A stretch of 64,000 nucleotides of DNA from contig CAAHEC010000054.1 of NCBI GenBank assembly GCA_900772415.1, positions 1 to 64,000 on the forward strand, written 5' to 3'. The DNA is from Bacilli bacterium. GTDB taxonomy: Bacteria > Bacillota_I > Bacilli_A > RF39 > UBA660. A program made the position numbers and the translations under genes. Below, piece by piece: positions 16,793 to 26,200 of the stretch (the stretch's first letter is position 1; each line of letters starts with the position of its first letter). The notes beneath the pieces were generated by a model that worked only from the letters and a program-made list of their open reading frames with translations, did not search any database and was not told where the DNA came from.

Positions 16793-16820
16793 GTATTTAA
16801 AAGTTTAAAAAATTGTCGAA
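16793..16820 (-). promoter_or_regulatory. Putative Spo0A-activated promoter of the radC-mre-spoIVF operon
   Basis: On the minus strand TTCGACA (16814-16820) is followed by 21 bases and then TATTAT. TTCGACA is the complement of the Spo0A box TGTCGAA. The long spacing resembles Spo0A-dependent sigma-A promoters such as spoIIG. A plain sigma-A reading (TCGACA, 18 bases, TACTAT) is also possible. Confidence 0.45.
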
Positions 16821-16833
16821 AAAAAAGAAGCTT

Positions 16834-17712
16834 TTATTTTTTTATAAAAACTACTCCATCTAACTTTTTATTTTCTTTTTCTATCTTTTTTAAATCCAAA
16901 TATTTTTTATACTGCATTTGTATCTCTTTTGATATAGGGTCATAAAGTTTTAATATCTTATCCATCATACACTCCCACCAGAAATTCATGCTCGCACCAG
17001 ATGAAAATCTAGCACAACCATTATAATCAAACTTAGATAAGTCAGCATCTATAAATTCTTTTTCCAAGATTTTTGAATTTAGATAGGTTTTGTATTGTTT
17101 CATTATTTCTTTATCTAAAATAGAATTACTAATTTTAATTTGATTAGCATTATTAAAAAACCAAATACCAACTTTACTGCCATCTGGAAAAGTGATATCA
17201 CTAGTTATATCAAATTTTTTAAAATCTTTTATACTGTAAAATATAGATCTATACTTCTTTTCGATCAATATTTTTTGAGTTCTTTTTTGAGTAATATATT
17301 TGTTATACTGATTTATTATTTCTAGAAATTCAGGTTCCCTAGAACCAAATATTCTTTTTTGATTATTTATAAACCAGGAAGCCATTTTCTCTCCGTTTTT
17401 AAATAAAACGTTTTTTTCATAATCAAATTTGTCAGAAGTTGGATAAGCTATAAATTCCAAAAGCATATTCTTTTTTAACATGGTATAATTTATTGAGCCT
17501 CTATCACATTCTTTCTGTCTTATCTTTGTAAATTCTTTATAATCATTCAAAATTTTTTTACAAATTTCATCATTTCTTGATAAAATTTCCTTCTTATTAC
17601 ATCTGAACCATGAGTACATAAATGTACCATCTTTAAAACGAATTTTAGCAGCACAACTAAATTTATCTAATTTATTTAAGTTATTAAATTCAATTAATTT
17701 TAAATTATCCAA
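16834..17712 (-). CDS. Protein with four tandem WF-motif repeats
   Basis: Not assigned to a known family. Four repeats of about 70 residues each carry the pattern F...(F/G)xxG...WFxxN...I: GTFMYSWFRCNKKEIL, GEKMASWFINNQKRIF, GSKVGIWFFNNANQI and GASMNFWWECMMDKIL. Each is followed by a helical segment ending in a QYKKY-like motif. The pattern is reminiscent of helicase-associated (HA) repeats, which are thought to bind nucleic acid. The protein is soluble and basic. It starts with TTG after a GGGAG ribosome site. It lies between yqeH and the radC operon with no obvious partner. Confidence 0.6.
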   Translation of the reverse strand: MDNLKLIEFNNLNKLDKFSCAAKIRFKDGTFMYSWFRCNKKEILSRNDEICKKILNDYKEFTKIRQKECDRGSINYTMLKKNMLLEFIAYPTSDKFDYEKNVLFKNGEKMASWFINNQKRIFGSREPEFLEIINQYNKYITQKRTQKILIEKKYRSIFYSIKDFKKFDITSDITFPDGSKVGIWFFNNANQIKISNSILDKEIMKQYKTYLNSKILEKEFIDADLSKFDYNGCARFSSGASMNFWWECMMDKILKLYDPISKEIQMQYKKYLDLKKIEKENKKLDGVVFIKK

Positions 17713-17773
17713 AATTACATCTCCCTTTAGGCGAGTTATAGGATAATATATATTATATAAAATGTCAAGTTCT

Positions 17774-18784
17774 TTAAATCAAATTATTCCTAATAAAGAC
17801 ACTAACATTTTTTTTAGTATATACGTAAAGGTGTGCTTTCTTTGTTATTTTTATAAAGCATAACCCATTTATCACTACATCTTTTCTTTCATCTACTAAT
17901 ATATCTCTTTTTACTAAATCTTTTAATCTATCATTTGTTATTTGATTTATTCTACTTACTTTTAATTCATTTGAAACATATATTGTAAAACTATTAATAT
18001 CACCTGATAAATAATCTATTCTTGCATATTCTCCTATTAATAATGACTGTTTTTGTTTAAGCTGGTAAGTTCTAGGTTTAATTTCTGATTTTGGTATCAC
18101 TTTTTTTATTTCTTTAGCACTTAGATAAGAAGAAAAACTGTCTAAATTAACTAACCCCGGAGTATCAATAAGTGTTAGCTCATTATTTATTTTTATATGA
18201 ATTAAATCTATTGTTGTAGCAGGTAGAGAGCTCGTTGTAATTAAAGTATCATCTAAGTTACATAACTTTATAATTTTATTTAATAAGCTTGATTTACCAG
18301 CATTAGTATTACCAACTAAATAAACACTTTTACTAGTTTTATATTTAAAAATAAGATTCATTAAAGAATCTATATTATAGTTCTTTTTACTACTTACAAA
18401 TATTATATTTTTAAAATTAATATCATAGTTTTTTTTAATATAATTTATAATTTTATATTCTTTTACACTTTTTGGTAATAAATCTTTTTTAGTAATTACT
18501 AAAATTACGTTTTTGTTAAATTTATTTATGAAATTTAAACTACTATCAATCGTAAAAATATCACATAAAAATAATACCAAATCGTTTGTATTTGAAATAT
18601 CATTAAATATTCTTTCATAATTTTTAATATCTTTATCTATTTCTTGACAATCACCATAATTTTTTATTCTAAAACATCTTTCACATATATCTTTTTTTTC
18701 TTTTAAATCTTCCTTTATAAAACCCGGTTTGTTTATATCATAGCTCTGAAAATTAGCTCCACAACCTACGCATCTTTTAGTCAT
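17774..18784 (-). CDS. yqeH: Ribosome-biogenesis GTPase YqeH
   Basis: Circularly permuted GTPase. The N-terminal zinc finger (CVGCG and CERCFRIKNYGDC) is followed by G4 ITKKDLLP, G5 VSSKKN, then G1 GNTNAGKSSLLN and G3 DTPGL. YqeH is required for 30S maturation. The C-terminal part is about 30 residues shorter than in Bacillus. Its first codons overlap the end of yqeG, keeping the Bacillus yqeG-yqeH order. Confidence 0.93.
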   Translation of the reverse strand: MTKRCVGCGANFQSYDINKPGFIKEDLKEKKDICERCFRIKNYGDCQEIDKDIKNYERIFNDISNTNDLVLFLCDIFTIDSSLNFINKFNKNVILVITKKDLLPKSVKEYKIINYIKKNYDINFKNIIFVSSKKNYNIDSLMNLIFKYKTSKSVYLVGNTNAGKSSLLNKIIKLCNLDDTLITTSSLPATTIDLIHIKINNELTLIDTPGLVNLDSFSSYLSAKEIKKVIPKSEIKPRTYQLKQKQSLLIGEYARIDYLSGDINSFTIYVSNELKVSRINQITNDRLKDLVKRDILVDERKDVVINGLCFIKITKKAHLYVYTKKNVSVFIRNNLI

Positions 18785-19298
18785 AATATTTTCCTTTAAT
18801 TAATAATTTTTTTTGTTCAAACGTTTTAAAAATTTTCTTTTCAATTTGTCTATTAAGCCACGTTTCGGTTTCATCAATATTACTTATTGGATTAACTAAA
18901 ATAGTTGTTATCCCAATTTTATTTCCCCCGTTAATATCAGTTAATAACTGATCGCCAATGCAAGCTACTTCATTCTTATTTAATTTATGTTTTTTAAGTA
19001 TAGATCTATACTTAAAAGAAAATGGTTTAAGAGAAATACAAGCTATTTCAATACCATAATAATCACCAAATTTACTAACTCGTTTTGGAAAATTATTGGA
19101 AAATAATATTATTTTAAAATCCTTTTTTAATTTATCAAATAATTTTTTGGTTTTTTTACATAATACTACCTCTTTAGCAGGAGATATAGTATTATCTAAA
19201 TCAAATAATAAGCATTTTATTTTTTTTTCTTTTAATTTATCGTAATTTATTTTGAAAATGTTATCTTGGTAAATATCAGGTAAAAATCTTTTAATCAT
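18777..19298 (-). CDS. yqeG: YqeG-family HAD phosphatase
   Basis: HAD IIIA-type phosphatase. Motif I is LLFDLDNTISP, motif II is LFSNN, and the C-terminal motif is CIGDQLLTDINGG. The physiological substrate is unknown; the conserved link with yqeH suggests a role in ribosome maturation or nucleotide housekeeping. The start is the inner ATG (MIKRFLPDIY) with AAAGGAAG upstream. It overlaps prsW by 8 bases and yqeH by 8 bases, so the three are probably coupled. Confidence 0.9.
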   Translation of the reverse strand: MIKRFLPDIYQDNIFKINYDKLKEKKIKCLLFDLDNTISPAKEVVLCKKTKKLFDKLKKDFKIILFSNNFPKRVSKFGDYYGIEIACISLKPFSFKYRSILKKHKLNKNEVACIGDQLLTDINGGNKIGITTILVNPISNIDETETWLNRQIEKKIFKTFEQKKLLIKGKYYD

Positions 19299-20187
19299 TA
19301 AATTTCTTCCTTTCAAATTTTTTAAAACTTATTTTTTCATATCGTTTTATTCTTTGCTTTCGATAATTGCTATCTATATATTCTTCTTTATTCATAAGAT
19401 AACTATGTTTTTTATCATATTTTTCATTCTTAATAAATATATTATTTAAACTGTTAGATTTTTTCACAAATTTTACGGCTATTACGAATAAAGCTATCAT
19501 AATAATAAAAAGTGGCATTGTTTTAAATAGTATTATTTGTATATTACTTGATACACTAATCCTATCTAATATAACCATTAAATTATTAAACGTACCATGA
19601 ATAAAAGATGCGATTAATATCGCAAGTAAAACATTTATATATTTTTTGTTTTTTCGCTTAGAAAAACTTGCAAGTGACATAAAATATCCAATTATAATTC
19701 CACATATCACATGAAGAGGAACTGTTGTAAAATCTCTCATTAAAGATAAACTTATACTATTTGACACTGTATTCTCCGAAAAAGCATACATTATATTTTC
19801 TAATCCGGCAAAAGAAAGAGCAATAAGCATCATATAAACAACTCCATCATATATATCATCATAATATTTGTTATCAAAAATAAACAAAAAGAAGATGGCC
19901 ATTTTAGATAGTTCCTCAATAAAAGCCCAAATATAAGTTAATAAAATATTATTAGAAAAATAAGGCATTACTAATCCCTCAAAATAATTTGATAATGAAA
20001 TAGTCAAAATACCCGATAATAAACATAACAAAATATTTTTTGTGGGTTCTTTACTTTTTCTATCACTATATAACACAAAAAAAGTTAGAATTAAACTTGG
20101 TATTAAAGAAATTAAAATAACTATCAGTCTTTCATAAAAATAATAATAATTATTAAACAAATTAAAATCAAAACTTAAATTTATCAT
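19291..20187 (-). CDS. prsW: PrsW-family intramembrane metalloprotease
   Basis: Multi-span membrane protein with the PrsW motifs: EELSK (EExxK), SFAGLEN, PLHVICG and FIHGTFNN. In B. subtilis, PrsW makes the first cut in the anti-sigma factor RsiW; here no ECF sigma or anti-sigma pair is in the window, so the substrate is unknown. A basic cytoplasmic tail of about 60 residues is longer than in Bacillus. It is cotranscribed with yqeG-yqeH. Confidence 0.88.
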   Translation of the reverse strand: MINLSFDFNLFNNYYYFYERLIVILISLIPSLILTFFVLYSDRKSKEPTKNILLCLLSGILTISLSNYFEGLVMPYFSNNILLTYIWAFIEELSKMAIFFLFIFDNKYYDDIYDGVVYMMLIALSFAGLENIMYAFSENTVSNSISLSLMRDFTTVPLHVICGIIIGYFMSLASFSKRKNKKYINVLLAILIASFIHGTFNNLMVILDRISVSSNIQIILFKTMPLFIIMIALFVIAVKFVKKSNSLNNIFIKNEKYDKKHSYLMNKEEYIDSNYRKQRIKRYEKISFKKFERKKFND

Positions 20188-20204
20188 AACTTATCAATCC
20201 TTTA

Positions 20205-20441
20205 TTATAGAAAAAACAACTTTAAATCTACTATTTTTTCATTTACCGTTTCATATTTTATTATCTTAAATAATAATTCATTATAAGTTATAACACCATT
20301 TTTATCAGAAGTACTTAATTTTATTTTTGGGTTCTTACCATTTAAAACCTCTTTATAAGAAATATAAGCTACAAAACTATTAATTAATATAATTACAAAT
20401 AATATAAATAAAATATAGTAACCAATTTTTTTCTTTTTCAT
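20205..20441 (-). CDS. Hypothetical single-span membrane protein, 78 residues
   Basis: Not recognised. A basic start (MKKKKIG), one membrane span (about residues 6-29) and an outer segment of about 50 residues rich in Lys and Val. It heads the prsW-yqeG-yqeH transcription unit, 17 bases before prsW, and is divergent from sigK. The clear ribosome site (AAGGGGC) supports expression. Confidence 0.55.
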   Translation of the reverse strand: MKKKKIGYYILFILFVIILINSFVAYISYKEVLNGKNPKIKLSTSDKNGVITYNELLFKIIKYETVNEKIVDLKLFFL

Positions 20442-20481
20442 ATTTATATGCCCCTTTTATCTTTTTTATTATAACATAAAT

Positions 20482-20503
20482 AAATGATATTTTTTCATAT
20501 AAT
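20482..20503 (+). promoter_or_regulatory. Candidate sigma-E promoter of sigK
   Basis: CATATAAT (20496-20503) matches the sigma-E -10 consensus CATACAAT at 7 of 8 positions. A partial -35 lies about 15 bases upstream. sigK is transcribed by sigma-E in B. subtilis, which makes this biologically sensible. Confidence 0.4.
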
Positions 20504-20521
20504 TTATTAGGAGTGATAAAT

Positions 20522-21217
20522 TTGTTTTTAAATATTATTACAGGGTTAATTAAAGGTTTATTAGTAGGAACCGGGAGTTATGGTAGTAAAACATTCCCTG
20601 ATCCGCTATCTAAAGAAATGGAAGATAATCTTATAAAAGATATGCTAAAAGGAGATAAACAAGCGAGAAATAAGCTTATTGAACATAATTTAAGACTTGT
20701 CGCACACATAGTTAAAAAGTATGACAATAAAAAAGATGATATAGATGATTTAATAAGTATAGGTACCATTGGTCTTATAAAAGGAATTGATACATTTTCT
20801 AATAAAAGTGGAACGAAACTTACAACATATGCCGCAAGATGTATAGAAAACGAAATACTAATGTTTTATAGATCAAATAAGAAAAATTCAAAAAACATAA
20901 GTATTAATGATTCAATTGGCTTTGATAAGGATGGAAATGAAATTTCATTTATTGATATTTTAAAAACCCCAAATCCCGATTATATAAAAGATATTGAATT
21001 AAAGGATAATATAAAATTACTATATAACTTTATTAATGTATTAAGTAATCGTGAAAAAGAAATAATAATCAAAAGATACGGACTATATAATCAAAAAGAA
21101 CAAACTCAAAAAGAAATCGCAAAAGATTTTAAAATATCAAGAAGCTATGTTTCCAGAATAGAAAAAAGAGCCCTCACAAAGATATTAAGAGAATTTATAA
21201 GAAATAAAAAGGCATAA
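20522..21217 (+). CDS. sigK: Pro-sigma-K, late mother-cell sigma factor
   Basis: Matches B. subtilis sigma-K across its length: HNLRLVAHIVKK, DDLISIGTIGLIKGI, LTTYAARCIENEI, FDKDGNEISFIDIL and region 4 ISRSYVSRIEKRAL. A hydrophobic pro-sequence of about 17-20 residues precedes the sigma core and would be removed by SpoIVFB, encoded at 12996-13772. The gene is continuous, with no skin-type insertion. The best start is TTG at 20522, 8 bases after AGGAG; the GTG at 20513 overlaps the ribosome site. It directs coat and late mother-cell genes. Confidence 0.93.
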   Translation: MFLNIITGLIKGLLVGTGSYGSKTFPDPLSKEMEDNLIKDMLKGDKQARNKLIEHNLRLVAHIVKKYDNKKDDIDDLISIGTIGLIKGIDTFSNKSGTKLTTYAARCIENEILMFYRSNKKNSKNISINDSIGFDKDGNEISFIDILKTPNPDYIKDIELKDNIKLLYNFINVLSNREKEIIIKRYGLYNQKEQTQKEIAKDFKISRSYVSRIEKRALTKILREFIRNKKA

Positions 21218-21304
21218 ATTATTTGTGATAATATCATTTCTTGGATATATATAAAATTTACTTTGTATTCTTTTTTTCCTAGAACTTCTTTACTTTTGAA
21301 GTCA

Positions 21305-21341
21305 TAAAAAAGCACATTCCTTCTCGAAAGTGCCTTTTTTC
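21305..21341. terminator. Bidirectional terminator between sigK and the cadherin-like gene
   Basis: AAAAAAGCAC and GTGCcTTTTTT pair around a 14-base loop that itself contains TTC/GAA pairing. T-runs occur on both strands. Confidence 0.75.
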
Positions 21342-21362
21342 ATCATGTTTCTCTATATATTT

Positions 21363-22463
21363 TTAGTGCTTTTTAGCTACATATACAATACCACCAATAA
21401 GTCCAAATGCTATCAATGATAAGCCCATTATAATAAGAGGATTTTTTTCATCTGATCCAGTGTAAGCTTGCTGTTTGGTCGTAGTTTTTTTCTTTATGAT
21501 GTTTAAAATATATTCTTTTTTAGTTCCGTCTTCTGCTGTTACTAAAATTTTAACTTTAGAGCCATCTTTTAAGTTTTTATTTCCACTTATTTTAACTATG
21601 GTATTTAAGCTATTAGCTTCATAATCTAAAGTTAAAGTATCTACATTATCATTTATGGTTACATCATAAGTATATTTATCTTTTTCTAATTCAAAATTTT
21701 TAACTTCCTTTATAGTTAAACTTTTTAAACTGGCATCCGCCGACAAAGCTTCTCTTTTTATATTAATATTATAAGATTTTGGAGTTCCGTCTTCTGCTGT
21801 TACGGTAATTATAATTTTATTATTTTCTCCTGCCTTTAATTCATAATTTGCGTTATTACTTGTAACTATGTTTGCCTTTCCATCTTCAGCTACTGCAGTT
21901 ATTGAAACGGTTTTAACAGTACTTAAAACGGTAGCACTATAATAGTATACATCTTTAGAAAATTTAGGAGTTAATATAACAAAGTTCCCTTCACTATCAG
22001 CTAATTCAAGTGATTTTAAATTAGCATTATTAGATTTAACCTCAGTCTTAGTTGTCATAACTTTTTGTGTTGTTGTAGGTGGTGCTGCTACATTTTTCAA
22101 TATGATTACACTTGTGGTTACTTCTTCTCCACTATTTTCATTTTTTATGGATATATTAACCTTTTTATCTTCTTTTAGATCTAAATTCTTTTTAACAGCA
22201 AACTCGATAGTTCCACTTTCTCTACTTAGTTTTCCATTTGCAATAGGATTAGTACCTGTTGGGTATACATCACTATCATAAGATAATTTCCAAGATGAGC
22301 CAATTGCATCTTTAAAATTTACTTTAAAAGTATAATCTTGACTATTCGTTGAAACCTTTACCTTACTAGGATTCACCTCTAAAGTTGCTCCTGCTTTAAC
22401 ATTTAATACACTAAAAAAGCATGCAACAATAGTAAACGCAAACATAATCAATTTCTTTTTCAT
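21363..22463 (-). CDS. Cadherin-like beta-sandwich surface protein
   Basis: A signal peptide (residues 1-24) leads a 366-residue exported protein. An N-terminal Ig-like domain (about 25-130) is followed by a Thr-rich linker (PPTTTQKVMTTKTEVK). Two cadherin-like beta-sandwich domains follow; each begins (N/D)A(N/S)LKSL and ends with ITVTAEDGT..YNINI or ILVTAEDGTKKEYILNI. The C-terminus has QAYTGSDEKNP, a membrane span and KKH, which resembles a noncanonical sortase signal. It may be a substrate of the sortase at 7277, or simply a C-terminally anchored adhesin. Confidence 0.82.
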   Translation of the reverse strand: MKKKLIMFAFTIVACFFSVLNVKAGATLEVNPSKVKVSTNSQDYTFKVNFKDAIGSSWKLSYDSDVYPTGTNPIANGKLSRESGTIEFAVKKNLDLKEDKKVNISIKNENSGEEVTTSVIILKNVAAPPTTTQKVMTTKTEVKSNNANLKSLELADSEGNFVILTPKFSKDVYYYSATVLSTVKTVSITAVAEDGKANIVTSNNANYELKAGENNKIIITVTAEDGTPKSYNINIKREALSADASLKSLTIKEVKNFELEKDKYTYDVTINDNVDTLTLDYEANSLNTIVKISGNKNLKDGSKVKILVTAEDGTKKEYILNIIKKKTTTKQQAYTGSDEKNPLIIMGLSLIAFGLIGGIVYVAKKH

Positions 22464-22535
22464 ATAAACACCTCGTTATTCTAAATATAATTTTAATATA
22501 AATGAAAAGATAAGTCAATTTTAACTTATCCATAT

Positions 22536-23201
22536 TTACATATTATCTATAATTTCCTTTATTTCATCATTTATATTTTCTATACTCTTTAATTCGCCAT
22601 TTAAATCACATTTTATGGTATCAAAACCAAGATAATCAGACACAAACATAGCATTATCATAGATCTTTTTCATCAATTTATTATCACGCTCATAAACATC
22701 GTTTTTAACTCCGTCATTACACTCTCTTTTACTTCTCAAACTAGATACCAAATCAAAGTCTGCGGTTAAAAATATTACTTTATCTGGTTTTTTTATTTTA
22801 AGTTTATTATATTCATAATCCATAACATAATCTAAAAAAGCCTTCTTTTCATCTTCACTTTCAAATAGCGCTGATTGATAAATTAAACTAGACGTTGTAT
22901 ATCTATCAAGTAAAATGATATTACCATTATCGTACGCATCTTTTAATTTGATATTCCACGTAATTGCTCTATCTACTGCGTATATGCTATTTACTAGGTA
23001 TGGAGATAAATCCTTTGGATTTCCAAAGTCACCGTTTAAATAATACTCAGTTAATTTTCCTTGATTCTTATTATACGTTGGAAAATGGTGACTACATACA
23101 CTATAACCTTTATCCTCTAAATATTTTTTCAATAGATTATACTGAGTTGTTTTACCTATTCCGTCACATGCTCCTTCTATTACGATTAATTTACCCTTCA
23201 T
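22536..23201 (-). CDS. tmk: Thymidylate kinase
   Basis: Phosphorylates dTMP to dTDP. The P-loop is EGACDGIGKTTQ, and the DR(Y/S) motif is LLDRYTTSSLIYQ. The P-loop carries an extra Cys compared with the usual EGxDGxGKST, as in eukaryote-like and some phage or gut-bacterial TMP kinases. The Lys/Arg-rich LID region (SLRSKRECNDGVKNDVYE) is present. The length of 221 is slightly above the bacterial average. It is transcribed as a single gene. Confidence 0.85.
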   Translation of the reverse strand: MKGKLIVIEGACDGIGKTTQYNLLKKYLEDKGYSVCSHHFPTYNKNQGKLTEYYLNGDFGNPKDLSPYLVNSIYAVDRAITWNIKLKDAYDNGNIILLDRYTTSSLIYQSALFESEDEKKAFLDYVMDYEYNKLKIKKPDKVIFLTADFDLVSSLRSKRECNDGVKNDVYERDNKLMKKIYDNAMFVSDYLGFDTIKCDLNGELKSIENINDEIKEIIDNM

Positions 23202-23227
23202 ATAAACCTCCTACAATAATAGTATAA

Positions 23228-23252
23228 CATAAAAAGAACCTATTCTAGGCTC
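23228..23252 (-). terminator. Terminator after ileS
   Basis: The AAAGAGCCTA / TAGGTTCTTT stem has one mismatch and overlaps the ileS stop codon. It is followed by TTTTT on the minus strand. Confidence 0.65.
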
Positions 23253-26200
23253 TTTCTACGTCTAATTTAACTTCTAATCCATTTAAATCATATTCTAAAG
23301 TTAAATTAGTTTTTTTAATTAATTCTACACTTAAAGTCTCTTTCTTAATCATATCTTCAAAAGAATTAATTACATTATCAAATTTTTCATTTGCTTCATA
23401 ATATAATTTTATTCTGTCTGAAACATCAAAGTCTTTTTGTTTTCTTAAGTTTTGAACTTTAGATATTAATTCTCTTGCAATACCCTCATTTATTAAGTCA
23501 TCCGTTAACTTAGTATTTAATATTATGAAATTATTACCATCTTTTTGGGCGTCATATCCTTCTTTAGCAGAAACTCTAATATCAACCATTTCTTCTGTTA
23601 TATCAAATAACTTGCCATCAATTTCTATCGTTACAGCTTCACCGTTTTGAATAAACTTAATATCTTCGTTAGTTAGTTTTTTAAGTTCTTCTTGATATAG
23701 TTTTATTTTAGGCCCAAATATCCTACCTACTATCTTAAAGTTAGGTTTAACTTCAAAGTTCATATAAGTAGATAAATCATTTATATAAGTTATTTTCTTA
23801 ACGTTTAACTCTTCTTTTATAAGTTCTTCTAAATCACCAATTAATTCTTTATCTTTACCATCAATTAAAGCTTCACTAATTGGTTGTCTAACCTTTATTT
23901 TAACTTCTTCACGAGCATTTCTACCAAGTGAAATTAAGTTTCTAACTAAGTCCATCTTGTTTTCTATTCTATCATTTACAAGTGATAAATCAGCCTTAGG
24001 AAAATCGCTTAAGTGAACTGACTTTTCGTTTGTTAAATCTTTATATATCTCTTCTGCCGTATAAGGTGCAATTGGAGCGATTATCTTACATAGTCCAACT
24101 AAAACTTCATAAGTTGTTTTATAAACAGACTTCTTAGAATCATCTAAAGTGCTTGACCAGAATCTACGTCTATTTCTTCTTATGTACCAGTTAGATAAAT
24201 CTTCTGATACAAAGTTAGTAACACTTCTTACTACCTTAGTTAAGTCATATTCATCATATGCCTTTGTTACGTAATTGAGTAATTTATTATATTTAGAAAT
24301 TAACCATTTATCTATTTCTTCTCTTTTTTCGTATGCTACATCAAAGCTTAATGGATCAACGTTATCAGTATTTGCATAAAGAGCGAAAAACGAATAAGTG
24401 TTTTTTAAAGTAGAGAAGAATTTTGAGTATACTTCCTTTAAACCTTCCTCATCAAACTTAACAGGTGTCCAAACTGGAGATACATAAGGTAAATACCATC
24501 TTATTGTATCTGCACCATACTTTTTCATAGTTGTAAATGGTTCTACTACGTTACCTCTTGATTTATGCATCTTTTGGCCATCTTTATCTAGTAGTAAATC
24601 ATTTACCAATACGTTTTTATATGGACTTTTACCAGTTACAAAAGTAGATATTACAAGAAGTGAATAAAACCATCCACGGGTTTGGTCGATACCTTCACAG
24701 ATAAAGTCTGCTGGAAATTGTTCTTTCCATAACTCTTTGTTTTCAAATGGATAATGATATTGTGCAAAAGGCATTGCGCCAGAGTCAAACCAGCAGTCTA
24801 TTACGTCACTACATCTTGTCATAACGCCACCGCATTTAGAACATTTTAAGTGTACATCATCAACGTATGGTCTGTGTAATTCTATGTTTTCATCAATATC
24901 TTCTATCGCGTTTTCTTTTAATTCTTTTCTAGAACCTATCATAACTGAGTTTCCGCATGAACAGGTCCAATAAGGAAGTGGCGTACCCCAGTATCTTTGT
25001 CTTGAAATAGCCCAGTCTTTTAACTCTTCAAGCCAGTTTCCAAAACGTTTTTCACCAACGTAAGCTGGATACCAGTTAACCTTTTTATTTTCTTCTATTA
25101 TCTTGTCTTTAAACTTAGTTACTTCTAGATAATATGATGGTTTTGAATAGTATAAAAGTGGTGACTTACATCTCCAGCAGTGAGGATAATTATGCATTAT
25201 TCTTTGTTTTTTAAATAATTTGTCATTAGCTTTTAACCATTTAATTACTTCTATATCGGCATCAAATACTTTCATACCTTTCCAAGGACCTGCATTATAG
25301 CATCCATCTTCTCCTACTGGGTTTAAATATGGTAAGTTATATTTTTTTCCAACTAAGGCATCATCTTCACCAAAAGCTGGTGCAATATGAACTACGCCCG
25401 TTCCATCTTCCATTGTAACGTAAGTATCACAAGTTACGAAGAAAGCTTTTTTATCAACACTTAAGAATGGTAATAACTGTTCATACTCTGTATATTCTAA
25501 GTCTTTACCCGTATATTCCTCAAGTACTTTAACATCATCACCTAAAACCTTGCTTACTAATGCTTTAGCTAAAATAAACTTATATCCCATAGATTCTACT
25601 TTAACGTATGTTTCATTAGGGTTTACGCATAACGCAACGTTAGATAAAAGTGTCCAAGGAGTTGTTGTCCAAACAAGGAAATAAGCATCTTCATCCTTTT
25701 TCTTCATTGGAACAATAACGGTATCTACCGATACTTCTTTATAACCTTGTGCAACTTCATGAGATGCAAGAGAAGTACCACATCTAGGACAATATGGAGT
25801 TATTTTAACACCTTCATAGAATAATCCTTCATCAAAGAATTTCTTTAGTATCCACCATTCTGTTTCTATGTAGTTATTATCGTATGTAATATATCTGTTT
25901 TTAGTATCAATAAATTGTCCCATTTGATCAGTAAGTTCGGTAAATGCTTCCTCATTTTCCCATACCGCTTCACGGCATTTTTTATTAAATGCTTCAATAC
26001 CAAATTTTTCAATGTCCTTTTTACCATTAAATCCTAATTCTTTTTCTATTTGTACTTCAACTGGAAGTCCGTGAGTATCCCACCCTATTTTACGTAATAC
26101 TCTTTTGCCTTGCATTGTTTTGTACTTACAAAACGCATCTTTTAAGAATTTTGCTACCATGTGATGAATACCTGGCTTACCATTAGCAGTTGCAGGTCCA

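Noticed and set aside
20513..21217. Possible skin-like interruption or frameshift in sigK
   Set aside because: The frame is continuous from the pro-sequence to region 4.
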